A stretch of 64,000 nt of DNA from Perilla frutescens (GCA_026008535.1 BRKX01000014.1:22342694-22406693); one strand, 5' to 3'; counted from the first letter of the stretch, positions 1 to 12,551 are shown. The notes: generated from the letters alone by a model not told the origin. Numbers and translations are program-made.

Positions 1-717
1 GATTACTACAAGAATCTATTTTAGAATATTATATATGAACTCTAGTCTGTTACAGTTCTCTAATCTGTAATGTTATAACTTAATATAATTGACTCAGAGA
101 TGCAGCCAGTGTGGAGCTGGTGCTAGCAATGCACATCCTCCCCACCCCCAAATAAGATATAACTCAAGTTGTGTTATCATATATATGATATATCTTCGTG
201 CATAAGTCGTGCATTATATGTGCTTTAACTAAGTTTAGATATATGTACTAAATGATGAAAAAAGCTTTATGAATGCAATTTGTGTGCATGTTTACATGTT
301 CACAAAAATATATGGTTACAATGCGGATTTGAGAATGTGTTGGTTTGAATCTTTTGTTCAGAGCATGTGTATTAGTATTAATTTTGGGCCGGGCCAGGAC
401 AATCAAAACTTGGCTTAATATATAGAATCTGTTAAGAACTTTTGGTAGTTGCTTCTCATTAGTTGCATCAGTTTTTTTTTTTCCTTTTTTTTTGTTCTTG
501 CAAAGTTGGCTTATGTGACCAGTTCTCCTTACTAATCTATCTCATGTAGACCTTGATCAAGCAACTAAGTGGGAGTGATTGGATAAAATGTTTCAAGGTG
601 AATGACAATGGGTTTGATTGAGGAAATTGAATTGTATGTTTGAACAATTATGTGGATATGGAACACTAGCTCAATTTGGATCCCTAGATATCAGTTGCAT
701 AATTATTGACTGATTTT
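1..717. other. AT-rich intergenic DNA, no gene seen
   Basis: No open frame of useful length and no recognisable repeat terminus was seen. The stretch is plain AT-rich plant intergenic sequence up to the retroelement remnant that begins near 718. Confidence 0.5.
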
Positions 718-777
718 GATAGAGCAGCAAGAGAGTGGCGTGTTTATGTTCGCAAGAAGAGGCAGCCGCAGCAGTAG

Positions 778-994
778 TGGTTGTTTTGACTTTCCTATTA
801 TGTTTATTTCCATTATATTTCTTTTAGTTCTGTCTGGGCCTTAGTCTATTAGTTTGGCTTTGTTTGGCTTCATGCCCTCTGCATGGGCCTTAGTCGGGTT
901 TACGTCGTTCTGTGAATGTGACTATGTGGCTTTATTGGGGATTTTCCCTTAGTTGATTAATAGCTATCTTTCTCGTTCATCTTCACTCTTATCA
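778..994 (+). repeat. Left LTR-like repeat of the gypsy fragment
   Basis: It starts TGGTTGTTTTGAC directly after a stop codon of the upstream coding tail and ends CTTCACTCTTATCA. It matches 2367-2650 over both ends but lacks roughly 70 bases in the middle. Confidence 0.65.
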
Positions 995-1020
995 AATTGG
1001 TTCGACTTGCTGATTGGTTC

Positions 1021-1780
1021 ATGCCCAAGACCCGTAACACGTCGAAGATGGAGAAGGTGATCGATGAAATCCAATCGGCTATGGATACTATGTCTACTCG
1101 AGTTTCAGTGGTTGAAGTTTCGTTGAGGTCAGTGGACAAAACCATAGCACCGATACTGGCGAGGTTAGAGGAGAGGTCTTCGTCGGAGAAGACGCCCATG
1201 ACCTCTCCTAGTGGATCTCAAACAAGAAACAAATCCCTGCAGGACTCACGCGGCGGCTCTAATGGAAACATTGAGGGTTCTGGCGATGGGTCAGGGTCTT
1301 GTTTGATGGTCATGATCCTCTACCATGGCTTGCGCAGGCGAAGCAATATTTTATGGTTCACCGCACACCCCTTTGTGAGAGGGCTCAGTTAGCTCCGATC
1401 GCAATGACCGGACGATCTATGTTTTGGGCCCAATGGGTGCTTCGCCGCTCGTCGACCATACCCTGGGGTCAGTTTGCGCAAGTGCTTATCGAGCAATTTG
1501 GAGATAGCTCTGCCATCAACGCTTATGAAGCTATGCATCTCACTCGCCAAACTGGATCTTTAGAAGACTATTTGTCCTTGTTTGAGGAACGGATGGCGCA
1601 ACTTCCATCCTTGCCTCCAGAGCACTATTTGGGTACCTTTTTAGGAAGGTTACAACCTGCTATTTGGGAGCGGATTCCTGATTCAGAGATAACCAATGCA
1701 TTTGCAGCCATCAGGGCTTCGCGCCGCATTGCCCGTTCTGCCAAGCCGTCATTAATGCAGCCGAGGTCAACCTTCTCGAC
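1021..1780 (+). pseudogene. Retrotransposon gag polyprotein, frameshifted
   Basis: This is a Ty3/gypsy-type capsid (retrotrans_gag) region. The N-terminal part, from MPKTRNTSKMEKV at 1021, is a short helical segment followed by a Ser/Gly-rich linker. Near 1290-1300 the reading frame shifts, and the capsid core continues in another frame from about 1299. The core shows motifs typical of plant gypsy gag: FDGHDPLPWLAQAKQYF, then MTGRSMFWAQWVLRR, a W-x-QFAQVLIEQFGD stretch, LTRQTGSLEDYLSLFEERM, and LGTFLGRLQPAIWERI. Homology fades after about 1780. No zinc knuckle is visible. The frameshift and the missing pol make this a dead copy. The family assignment rests on the capsid motif order. Confidence 0.75.
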
Positions 1781-2075
1781 AAGGCCGTTTAGACATCACT
1801 TTCCAGAGCAACCCTAGTCCTACCGTCACGGATAGCGGACAGCAGCCACACTTGGTCAAGGTGGGGCACTCCCAACTTCCCCAAACAGGATCCTCATGGT
1901 CGAAAGGGTATTGCAGGTCACGACATCTTATACCAGAGCAATTTGATAATTATCGTCCCTACACCCCTTTGCACAAGTGTGCTTCCAATTATTTATCGGT
2001 GATCATTAGTGCCGAAGAGGAGGACAAAGGTGAAGCCAATGACAAAGGACCGGAGAATTTGGACTCGGAGCAGGT

Positions 2076-2209
2076 GGAGGAGTTTGGGACTGAATTACAA
2101 CAGCTGCAATTATCCCGGCTGTCCTCAAAAGGGTTCGATGGAGGAGGAGTTTGGGACTGAATTACAACAGCTGCAATTATCCCGGCTGTCCTCAAAAGGG
2201 TTCGATGGA
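2076..2209 (+). repeat. 67-bp direct tandem duplication
   Basis: The block starting GGAGGAGTTTGGGACTG is repeated head to tail with a period of 67 bases (2076-2142 and 2143-2209), essentially without change. It lies inside the decayed internal region of the retroelement and looks like a slippage or unequal-exchange product. Confidence 0.85.
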
Positions 2210-2366
2210 GGATGAGGCCGATATGATATGTCAGTTTCCTGACTTCAGCCTTGCGGGCAAGGCTATATGGGCGGGGGAGGCAGTTGATAGAGCAGCAAGA
2301 GAGTGGCGTGTTTATGTTAGAGAGTGGTGTGTTTATGTTCGTAGGAAGAGGCAGCCGCAGCAGTAG

Positions 2367-2650
2367 TAGTTGTTTTGACTTTCCTATTATATTTATTTCC
2401 ATTATATTTCTTTTAGTTTTGCGTGGACCTTAGTCTGTTAGTTTCGTTTTGTTCGGGCTTCGGGCCTTCTGCATGGGCCTTAGGATGGTTTACATATTTA
2501 TAATCTCTTTTCAGTAGTTAGGAAAATAATTCTGGAGATATTAGTATTATTTTGCGCTATTAGCTTGGCAGAAAGTAAGGCTGCGGCCTTATTGGGGTTT
2601 TTCCTTAAGTTGATTAATAGCTATCTTTCTCGTTCATCTTCACTCTATCA
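2367..2650 (+). repeat. Right LTR-like repeat of the gypsy fragment
   Basis: This is the longer of the two LTR-like copies. It begins TAGTTGTTTTGACTTTCC after the second pol-tail stop codon and ends CTTCACTCTATCA. It keeps a middle block (about 2500-2575) absent from the left copy. Confidence 0.65.
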
Positions 2651-3035
2651 GATTTCATTATAATGTCAGCACTAATCCATAGCTTATTTTGTTTAGTAAT
2701 ATTCATTCAGGTGAAAGAACAATGTTCATTTTTAATTAATTTGTGTGTCCTAATTTCCTATTGATTGATTGATGAGTTAGGCAAAGGCGTGACCATCGCA
2801 GCCTCCTTGAATCGTTCGGTTTCTGCTCTTTTGGGTGCAAGCTAGTTGAGCTAGTAGTGATCAAAATTGTAGACATTGCAATTAGTATTTATTTAAATTA
2901 AGGGGTTAATTGCAATGGTGCGACATTGGTGATCAGTAAATTTTTGTGATGAACTGATGATCGATGTATGAAAGGGTATGATTTATGGTTTCCTGTTTGA
3001 TTGTATGATCAGTAAAACGTATTGATTTAATTTGT

Positions 3036-4165
3036 TTGAAATAAATATAAATATATACCATAAGATAGAATTAATGAATCCTAAAATTAAAATGAATTAA
3101 TTTACTTTTTTTGAAATCTGGCTACTCGCCCAACGCTTCACGTGGGATCGTGCGTTGCGCTCGATAATTAATTTATTTTTTTAAAACAAATATAAACACT
3201 AATTGAAAATTAAAAAAATAATAATTTTGAAATAAATATATACCCTAAAATGTAATTAGTTAACCCTCAAATGAAAGTGGTTTTTTTTTTTCGAAATTAG
3301 GCAAGTCGTGCAATGCAAGAGCCCACGCCGGCCACACGAACACATCAGGCTAGTGCATTACGCTCGACAATTAATTTTTTTCAACTTAAATATAACCCCT
3401 AATTGGTATTAATAAAACCTAAAATAATTTAAACAAAAAAAACCTAAAAAATTCTACAAAAAATACTAAACCCTAAAATACCTTAAACCCTACATCCCTA
3501 AGCTCTAAATATTAATTTGGATGAAATAAGTCATAATTTGAATTAAATAAACTCATATACGACAATTGGCAAGCCTGATACTTTTATTGTTGGGAGTGAT
3601 ACTTTTGAACTTTGCATTGATACTTTTTAGTGTCAAGGGTGGTATTGTTGCTTGCGAGGTTTTTTTTTCTGGACGGGTCAAGTCAAGGTTGACCCGTGTG
3701 CCCCCACCCACCAGATCGTCTGATTTTATGTAGTTTGGGTTTTCTAAGTCTGATAAGAGACTTTGTATTTTTTTTTAAATATATATACCCTAAAATTAAA
3801 TTGAATTGATTTAATTATTTTATTCGACGTCTCGCGAGTGCACTTGTCCCACGCATGCACTGCGCTCGATAATTAGTTTTTTAAAATAAATATATACCCT
3901 AAAATATAATAAGTGAACACTAAAATTAAATTAATTTAATATAATTATTTTATCTGGCATCTCGCATAGTGCACTCGCTCGACTCTAACGCTTGGACTTG
4001 TGCACTACACTCGATAATTAATTTTTTGAAATATATACCCTAAAATGAAATTAGTGAACCCTAAAATTAAATTGAATTAATTTATTTTTTTATCTGGAGT
4101 CTCGCTCAGTGCATTCGCCCAACGCTAACGCGTGAGCTCATGCATTGGGCTCGATACTGAATGAA
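3036..4165. repeat. Degenerate tandem repeat, about 130-bp units
   Basis: At least five diverged units are visible, at roughly 3036-3175, 3181-3385, 3766-3876, 3880-4020 and 4023-4165. Each unit has an AT-rich half containing AATATATACCCTAAAAT and a GC-richer half ending in a CGCTCGATAATTAATTT-like segment. A non-repeat interval (about 3400-3760) splits the array. No gene is seen. It could be the subterminal repeat of a transposon or an old minisatellite. Confidence 0.6.
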
Positions 4166-4482
4166 GATTTAAAAAAAAAAAAAAAAGAGGAAAAAATAAA
4201 AAAAAAGGCCTAAAAATCATGAAAAAAAGATAGGAAGTGGCTAGTTGGGCTATGGGTTGATTTTCTGGGCCAAATTTTCGTGAAATTTGGGTTGATTTTT
4301 TTTTTTTTTTTTTTTTTTTTGTGGGTTTGGTCCTATTTTCTCCATGTAACGCATCTAAACTCTTAACATGAGAGACTTGATAGACGACCTCACACAAATT
4401 TTTATCAAAAAGAAGATAGGAGAATGTTTTTTTTTTTTTTTTATCAAAAAAAAGATAGGAGAATGTTTTTTTTTTTTTTTTT

Positions 4483-4692
4483 GGATGTCGAGGGTAACCC
4501 GCAGCCGCTACCGTAGTGCGCACTGGGTAAACCCAGCCCCTGTGTAATAGCCTGCAAACCTACACAGGGGAGGTAAACCACACTTGGCAAGCCAGGTGTG
4601 ACAGGCTCACACCTAGTGGTGTTGGTGGTGGGTCGAACTTGAGACCTTTGGCCTCAAGAAACACCACTCCACCACTAGGCCATCCCCAAAGG
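4483..4692 (-). mobile_element. tRNA-derived SINE with target duplication
   Basis: Read on the minus strand, the 5' end carries a pol III A-box-like TGGCCTAGTGGTGG (near 4669-4682) and a B-box-like CAAGTTCGACCC (4630-4645). The 3' end runs into an A-rich tail, seen as the poly-T at 4465-4482 on the plus strand. The flanking bases AGGAGAATGTTT appear both before the tail (about 4457-4468) and after the 5' end (4696-4707), as expected for a target-site duplication. The body sequence resembles the widespread plant Au-type SINEs, though the exact family was not checked. Confidence 0.75.
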
Positions 4693-4780
4693 GACAGGAG
4701 AATGTTTATTTTAATCCTATAACTATTTGCGTATGAGTGCTTTGATCACTGTTTACCTTTTTTGTTCAATTTGATCACTG

Positions 4781-5584
4781 TTTTGATCATCCAACTGATC
4801 GAGGCAAAGACGGAGCGAAACGATATTAACAATACCTGTTAAAACACACACTAATACACATTTTCTCACATACTTAGATTATTTCACACATTAACACATA
4901 CTTTTTACACACATATGGATTGAACATGAAATTTCCTCCATTTTCATAAATAAAACACGTTTTCTTCTCATCTACACATCAGCATATTCATCCATTTTCC
5001 TATTCCCATTTTCTTCCAAAACAACATCCTTCACGCCTTCAATTCACCACTTTCATTCACAATTTTATGGAGTTTCTGATTTTGTATCAATTCTATGCAT
5101 GCTAATTTTCCGTTACTAATTAACATAAGCTCTAAATTCCAAAGGTATTTGACCTTTTCTTCACTCTTCATAAATTTCAAAATTTGATCTTGAGAAAGAC
5201 AGACGTAGAGACAACAAAGGTAGATAGAGAGAGAGATATAGCTGTAATACTGTGAATTCAAGAAAATAGACACGGAGAATTCATATGATGAAAATCTTGT
5301 GGATTTTGATGGTTGTGGTTAGTGGAAGTGATTTGAGAATTTTATGATTAAACCCTAACATTAATGGAGGCTTCTTTATGAAAATGAAGGAAATTTCACG
5401 TTCAATCAATATGAGAATTCTTTATGAAAATGGAGGACTTTTCGTGTTCAATCCATATGTGTGTAAAAAATGTGTGTTAATGTGTGAAATAATCTAAGTA
5501 TGAGAGAAAAATGTGTGTTAATAGTGTTTTAACGAGTATTATTAACGTCCTTTCTCTCCGTCTCTGTCAGTTGGAAGATCAAAA
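4781..5584. mobile_element. Long inverted-repeat (foldback) element
   Basis: The left arm (4781 to about 4960) and the right arm (about 5400 to 5584) are near-complementary. TTTTGATCATCCAACTGA at the left pairs with TCAGTTGGAAGATCAAAA at the right, and the similarity runs inward through blocks containing AATGTGTGTTAATGTGTGAAA and CAATCCATATGTGTG. The middle holds no credible coding region. This is a non-autonomous DNA transposon of MITE or foldback type lying about 400 bp upstream of the carbonic-anhydrase-like gene. Direct AT-rich repeats follow it at 5585-5710. Confidence 0.75.
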
Positions 5585-5997
5585 TAGGGACCAAATTAAA
5601 TCTTTAAAATAGTTATGAAATTATTTTGAACTAAAAAAAATAAATAGGATCAAAACAAGGATCAAATTAAATCTTTAAAATAATTATGAAATTATTTTGA
5701 ATCAAAAAATAAATAAAAATTAAAATACTCTGCGCAAATAGTTATATAATCAAATTGCACCTTTGCCCAAAAAAAAAATCTAGAATTCGAAATGCAACAC
5801 ACTTTTTTTCCCCAACTTAAAAACCACAGTGACAGCCGATCAAGATTCCGGATCTAGACTCAGACCCGACCCGCTTCCGACACCCCCCCACTATAGGCCT
5901 ACACTACAGAACCGCAGCTTCACTCTCCATTTCCATTTTCATACCTCTCTCTCTCCCTCTCAAGTCTCAAGTAGTAATTAAGAAATAGAAAAAGAAA

Positions 5998-8900
5998 ATG
6001 GCAACAATTGCCCGATTATCCAGAAGACTGTTGCCCCGCACCCTCTCTACCTCTCTTCCGGGCCGGGCTTTCTCCGCCGAAGCAGCTCAATCGGCCGAAA
6101 ACCCGAGCCCACCGGCTCCGATCATCAGGGAGTCGCCGGATCGAGTGAAATGGGACTACAGGGGTCAGAGAAAGATCATACCTTTGGGGCAGTGGGCTCC
6201 CAAGATCGCTGTCGACGCTTACGTGGCGCCCAACGTCGTCTTGGCCGGCCAAGTCGTGGTCTACGACGGCGCTTCCGTCTGGAACGGCGCCGTTCTGCGC
6301 GGCGACCTTAACAAGATTTCTATTGGGTTCTGCTCCAATGTGCAGGAACGGTGTGTTGTACACGCCGCTTGGTCTTCTCCTACAGGTCAGCTTGTGGGCA
6401 TTGATGGTTTTACATTCTAAGTTATGATAAAAATTGTGGGTGCTTACGATTTAATTGCCTGTTACTTTTGTCTTCTTATAGTTCACAATTAGTAGATGCA
6501 GTAAACGGGCGAAATTGTGGCGATTGATGGGTTTTTTTTGGGTAATTCTTGATTTGTGGTAGCACAAAATTGAATTGTATGTGACATTTGGGGAAAATTT
6601 AATTCCAATTTAAAACACCGTATCCTAGTTTTGAGCTTTTTTTTTTGTTCTGTTGTGGTTGCTGGTAGCTAAATCTTTAGCATGTCAAGAATGATTGGTA
6701 TGTGCCTGTTGATTTTGGCGAGTCTTTTTTTTTCTCATATATTTTAGCCTTACAATGTGCGGAGTTGTTAGGTGTGATTGATGTATTACTGTCGAGGAGA
6801 CAAACTACAAACTTTAAGCCTTTAGCGAGGAATCTCCATTTTGGGATGGTAATTGTTTCTATACGGAAATGTGTTTTGCCTGCTACCTGGAAGGGCTTCC
6901 TAATAAGAACAACTGATATTTGAGGATCCTATCACTACTTTTCATATGAATAACCAACAAGATAGGCTCAATTTCAAGCTACTAATTCTGTTCAACAGAA
7001 GTTTAGAAATTATATGATGTGTAACATCAATGGTTTCACTTGTTAGATTTTATGTTTGATGACAGAGAATATTGAAGTAAATGTGTTTGCTGTAGAAATT
7101 CTTGAATCTTGTGAATTCATCTTCTCCACATGCTTATCCAATTAGGTTGAGAAGTTGGTTAGTGTAGGAAACAAGTGTTCACCATTTGCTTTAGAGGATC
7201 AGTTACATGTATTATGATTAGGATAGGATGCAGGATGTGGGATGCTGATTTTCAATAGTTCAACCAATGGAATTTCTCATTGCTGTTTGTACCGGGGCTG
7301 AATCAATGGAGTGAACTTACAACCTTTTCAAGCTGGTTAATAATATTAAGAGCACAGTTGGTGGTTACCCTGCTCAATTGCTACTGTGATCAAGCTTCAA
7401 TTTACTAGAGCATGATCACCGACTTTGACTTTCCCTTATTTTTCGCCATACTAGTATGCTTCAATACCTTAGTCCAAAGTAGATCTAGCATGAGACTTGG
7501 CATTGAATCCCCTCTTTACTCTTCGTAAGCTCACAGAGCTGCAGTCGTTTGGTACCTCAGCTAAGCACAAAGCCCCAAATGATGGGTTTATGCTTCATGT
7601 AGCCAAATATATGTGACAGGAAATTTAGAGGAATTAGAATAGGTTCGCAGTTATAGTGCTTGCCTTTGTTTGATAGTAGTAATGTCATTTTCAGAAAAAT
7701 AGATTTCTTCTGTGCATGAGACACGTTGTCAAATTTGACCTCAGTATATCCAAATTTTTCGGGCAACATTCCACAACATTTTTCGTTACTGCTTATTAAA
7801 ATCCAAATGGCCTATAAAGAAAAGAACTAAATGTCCAAGAATTGTCTGAATGGAACATCAAAGAGAAGGTTGAAACTTGAAACTACTACTTAAAAAAGAT
7901 TTTCCTATGCCCTCCCATAGCAAATGTTTTATTTAGTCTCTTATTTAATTATCAAATCCCTACTGCCCGTTTTTACTGGTTCAGAGAAGATTTTAGCTTC
8001 TACAATTTAGTATATTCTTCATTTGACTAGGTTTTCTTTACATCTTGAGAACTCTCCCTAATGCTTTGAATATTGTATTCTTCTTTTAGATTTATTTATT
8101 TTCTTCTTTTATCCTTTAAGGGCCAAGCACATACTATTATGTTGCAAAGAACTATCACTGCTTAGTGCTTACCTTTCTTCTATATGTAACTTCATACATT
8201 TCCATCTAATTTTACCAATGAATCACCTGGTAGAGACCTTCTGAGGCTTGGAGCCCCAGTGTTGCCTCAAGAAACAGAAAATAAACGGATTTGTATTTCG
8301 ATACAAATTATGCTTGCATCTTATATAGAGGAATTGCTAATGAATATGATCATGTTGGTATGTTGTATAGTTTTGACCGATGGGCCCCCTCATCTCGTCA
8401 TTATTGCACCTATCTGCATCCGCAGTGCTAAATATCTTGAGCTTAATCATTTGTTATCTGATTCCTTTTAAATATAAATGCAGCTGGAAATATCCTGCCC
8501 TAAGCTGACACAATAAGTTTTAGCTTAGATTTCCATTAGAGTAATAGCTGCTTTTTCCTAGCCTTTTTGTTCCCCAGGGGCTGATTTTACTCTCTAGCAC
8601 AGCCTTTTTCGGCAAATTAGATTCCTTTCACGAGTATGCTCTACTGCTCTTGATCATTATTAAAAGAGCATCTCAAACCTTCAATTGTCTGTGAAGAGTA
8701 GAAATGCTCTCCATTCAGGGACTACAATTGTTTTCTTATGGTCCACAACATCAAAGCAGCATCAACAGAACCTTACAAGCTGAGGGTGCTTTATAATTGA
8801 AAATAATCGAATTTTGGAATAGTACCTTCTGGTCATTACCGATCCAGTTTATGCCTTGATTAAAACAAGTGAATTCAATGAAAATAACTAAATGCTGGTA

Positions 8901-9421
8901 ACAGGACAACTTGGTGCACTGCTTATTTCCTCATATATTAGTGTAATATTGAATGTGGTTGCTTTCATTTCTATATGCTTAACTTCTTTCTTAAATGAAG
9001 CATATGACAGTAGGGCTCTAGCTGATATATTGAATCTTTGACAGGGTTGCCAGCTGAAACATTGATTGAGAGGTTTGTAACAGTTGGTGCGTACAGTCTC
9101 TTACGGTCCTGCACAATTGAACCCGAGTGCATCATCGGGCAGCACTCCATTCTTATGGAAGGTTCCTTGGTTGAAACCCATTCTATCCTCGAAGCGGGAT
9201 CTGTTGTTCCTCCAGGAAGGAGAATACCAAGTGGTGAGCTGTGGGCTGGAAATCCTGCAAAGTTTGTGAGGGCTTTGACTCATGAGGAGACACTCGAGAT
9301 CCCTAAACTTGCTGTTGCAATAAATGACCTGAGCAGAAGCTACTGCCCCGAGTTTTTGCCGTATTCGACTATATATTTGGAAGTTGAGAAGTTGAAGAAA
9401 TCCTTTGGGATTTCGATCTGA
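5998..9421 (+). CDS. Gamma carbonic anhydrase-like subunit of mitochondrial complex I
   Basis: Two exons, 5998-6385 and 9045-9421, joined across a 2,659-bp GT-AG intron, give 254 residues, close to the family's usual length. Known role: gammaCAL proteins form, with gammaCA proteins, the heterotrimeric matrix-facing domain on the membrane arm of plant complex I, needed for its assembly. Seen here: an Arg/Ser-rich N-terminus typical of a mitochondrial presequence (about residues 1-28), then a left-handed beta-helix (about 60-205) with hexapeptide-like repeats such as VVLAGQVVVYDGASVWNGAV, and a C-terminal helix (205-254). One zinc-ligand-type His is present (H122), but the usual GH-x4-LHGC site is replaced by GAYSLLRSC (144-152). 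As in other gammaCALs, that argues against normal catalysis. The start is the first ATG, after a CT-rich leader. A broken second copy lies downstream at 10033-13740. Confidence 0.95.
6386..9044 (+). other. Long intron of the gammaCAL gene
   Basis: The intron runs from GTCAGCTT at 6386 to TTTGACAG at 9044. It interrupts a Gly codon. No transposon terminus or nested gene was recognised in it; short open frames inside look like chance. Confidence 0.85.
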
Positions 9422-10032
9422 AGTGTGTGAGCTCTGCTCCTCTTTATTTTTTTGAAGAAATAAGCAACCATGAGACTGATACGAACCGTTCAACTATTCC
9501 TGCCTATTATGTTTCGGTTACCTTGCTAACTGAATGGGATATGAAATGGTTTCTTGAGTTCTTTCATCTTTTCCAATCATTGACTTTATATAATGTTCTG
9601 TAGCTTTTTATTTAAACCTATAATAACCTGTTTTTCCATGATTCATGGTTTATTATTGGGTGCATATCTTCATTTGGTTTGGATTTGGTTTTGTAAGATA
9701 ATAAAACTCCAGCTATTTGTAATGCATGTACCACCGCCACCCAACTTATGTCTTTATTTTTTTGAACTTGTAACCACTGTTATTTGATGATGTCATCAAT
9801 TTTGTGTTCACAAATCAAAGTTAAGTAAAATCTCATTGTGATTCAGCAAATGGTGATCCCAGTGCTAAATTAATTCTTTCCAATAACTTAATAATTCATT
9901 TATATATCGATTGACAAACAATTTTCTAAATTAATAAGATTTTAATAATTTACTCTGTAGCTCACTAGCTCCATTTCCATTGCCACATTATTTCGCGCGC
10001 TCTCTCTCTCTCAAGAAACGGGGTAAACTAAA
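9422..10032 (+). other. Intergenic spacer and duplicated leader
   Basis: This begins with the presumed 3' UTR of the gammaCAL gene. The last ~70 bases (9960-10032: CTCCATTTCCATT, then a CT-repeat) resemble the leader upstream of the intact gene, so the duplication behind the pseudogene included 5' flanking DNA. Nothing else was recognised. Confidence 0.55.
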
Positions 10033-12231
10033 ATGGCAACTGTAGCCAGGATGGGGAGAAGACTGTTGCCCCGCACACTCTCCGCCATTCTCCCCAGGCC
10101 GGGCTTTCTCCGATCGAGTGAAATGGGGCAGAGAAAGATCATACCTTTGGGGCCCAAGATCGCAGTCTACGACGGCGCCATTCTGCGCGGCGACCTTAAG
10201 AAGACTTCTGTTCCAATGTGCGTTATACACGCCTCTTCGTCTTCTCCTACAGGTCAGCTTCTTCGGCTGTAGTACTAATTGATGTTTGTACATTTTTGTT
10301 AATGATGATGATGATTGTGGTTCTTTACAGTTCAATTGCTTGTACGTTTTCTTGGTTGAATTGTATGTGAAATTTCTGGAAAAGTTAATCCCCAGTTTAA
10401 AATATATGGTGTCCTGATTCTGAGCCTTACCCTGAACTGCTGTCGCATGAAAACATAAAATATATGGTTCCAAGAAAAGTCTTGCCAATGTTCACGCCGA
10501 TAGCTTCGATTCTTCAAGATTTTGTTGGCCAACGATTTGCTTGTTTCTTTGTCTCTTTCCTTCTATAGAGTCTCTCTCTCTAGAAGACATGTTTTGTTTC
10601 TTGAATATTTCTACAAGTCAGACCTTTTAACCTTCTAATTTTTAGTTTAATTCATGGTCTTAGAATCTGTTTAAACCAAAAAATAGATCATTTAGTTTAT
10701 ATTGATATTTATCAACCTGCAATCAGTAATCTGCCTCATTATTGAATGCTCTTGATACGGAGAAGCTTGAGCTTTGTGGTATGAAACTTACAAATTAGGA
10801 CCTTCCTTTACAATCACACAATAATGGTGCCAAATTAATTTTTGTACCTTGCACTAATAACCATGAAAGATTGCATTTTTTTTTTCTGTTTTTTCCGTAT
10901 AGGTTTATGTGCTCTGCTCCAACCAGAAAAAACTAACATTCTAACAGTAGCCAGTATTCATGCTCAATAACAATCTTGGAGCCCTAATTTATATTTTACC
11001 CTTGAAGCTATCAGTTTAAGAGTTGGTTGCCTTTCTTTGAATGTCATTTTTGTTTTTGTTCTTGATGGATCTTGTTAATTAACTTCTTTGAGTTATTCTA
11101 AAGATTACTTCCTCTCTAGGCTGTTTGATGTTGAGTAGCAGGATTTTTGCATGTAATCGTGTTTCCCATAGTGGTAATCGTCTTCATGTGTCTTTTAACT
11201 GCAACCGTAGTAAAATCGGTCAAGATTAACCTTGAAAATTTGGATACCGAATCTTCAGTTTAAAATGTCCTATGAGTATAATGTTGCATAATTATTCTTT
11301 CGTCTGATGTACTGGTTTGTACAGTGTATTGAATTATCTGCACGCACAAGTTTACAATTTCTAGTTCTTCTGAAAATTTGCTAGAATGGAGCTGGAAAAG
11401 GCATTCAACCTTTCATACCAGGAGCTGGCTAGTTATACTGATAACTTTTGTGAGAAAAACTGCGTGAGTCATTTCCAGTTTCGCAAAATTTATCATGGAA
11501 AGGTTGAGCAAGCTGAATGGACCCAATGCATGTTGGTGAAGATATAGGAAGTTCCAGAAAGATATAACTATGTGCCTGGAGATAATGAACAAAGACTAAT
11601 GGTACGCGGTTTTGCTTACAGCACATTTATGGTCATTTCTTACCAGTTACCACATTTTGGTCATTCGAAATATTCTCTCTCTCTCTCTCCCCCCTTTTTG
11701 AGAAGTTGACATTTGAAATATGTGCTTGTACAGGATGAAGTCATTTTACTATGCCATCATGTATTGAGTGATCATCCAGGAATGTTAAAGTTGTGTGGAT
11801 ACTGCTTATGACTTGAAGCCATTTGAATCAGTTGATAACCTCATCCCTAAAGGTATTTGAAGTTTTATATTTGTTTGGGTATATCAGATATCAGCATACC
11901 ATGCAAGATGCTCTATGTAGACACAGTGGCGGTCTTGAGGTTGTGCGAGAGGTGCGACGCACAGGGGCCTCAAAAATTTAGGGGCACTATTTTTATAAAT
12001 TTTTAATACTAGTAGTTATACTAACATATGTTAGTTTATAAAAAAAATAGTTTTTTAGTTTATAAAAATTAATTCAGGCCTTTGAAAAAACAATAGGAAA
12101 GATCAGCCCAATATTTTATAAATAATACTAGGCCTAGCCCAATCAATATCTGTGAAAATGTTAAGAATATTCTAAAGTATGGAGTGGTTAGTGATTTTGA
12201 TGGTCAATAGTTTTTTCAAAAACTAAAAACT

Positions 12232-12477
12232 TTGCGGTATCTTTTACCAAAAGAATATAAAACATTAGATATATTGGCTTACTTGAAGGGGTTGAATAGT
12301 TGTCCCAATGCATACATTGTTTATAAAATTTTATTGACCATACCCGTTATTGTTGCATCTACAAAGTTGCTATCTATTTATTTATTAAAATTTTACTTGC
12401 GATCGACCATGTCACAAAAAAGATGGAATGGGCTTGCTTTGATGTCTATTGAACAAGAGTTTGCTATAAAATATTGA
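12232..12477 (+). pseudogene. hAT transposase C-terminal fragment
   Basis: An 81-codon open stretch without a proper N-terminus. The segment from about residue 40 to the end (STKLLSIYLLKFYLRSTMSQ, then RWNGLALMSIEQEFA) corresponds to the hAT family dimerisation motif, usually SERSFSKLKLIK-type followed by RLNGLALLSIE. The catalytic Asp/Glu region is absent. Confidence 0.75.
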
Positions 12478-12551
12478 TTTCGAAAAATTTATAAATGAGT
12501 TTGCTTCAAAAAAGGACTCACTTTTTCAAAATTAACAAAAAAAAAAAAATA

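Larger units (their letters stand above)
718..2650 (+). mobile_element. Rearranged gypsy-type LTR retrotransposon fragment
   Basis: The order seen is pol tail, LTR, damaged gag, pol tail, LTR. A short coding tail (residues RAAREWRVYVR then KRQPQQ and stop) occurs at about 718-777 and again at 2286-2366. Each copy is followed at once by an LTR-like repeat, 778-994 (about 217 bp) and 2367-2650 (about 284 bp). The repeats share their start (TTGTTTTGACTTTCC) and their end (TAGCTATCTTTCTCGTTCATC), and the left one has lost an internal block. After the left repeat the bases AATTGGT resemble the start of a Met-tRNA primer site, then diverge. A pol tail lying upstream of the first LTR is not a normal single insertion. 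It suggests two tandem copies sharing an LTR, most of which were later deleted. No protease, reverse transcriptase or integrase is left. Confidence 0.75.

Noticed and set aside
4125..4523. Minus-strand open frame rich in Lys and Phe
   Set aside because: It is built from poly-T/poly-A tracts next to a SINE tail and has no conserved segment.
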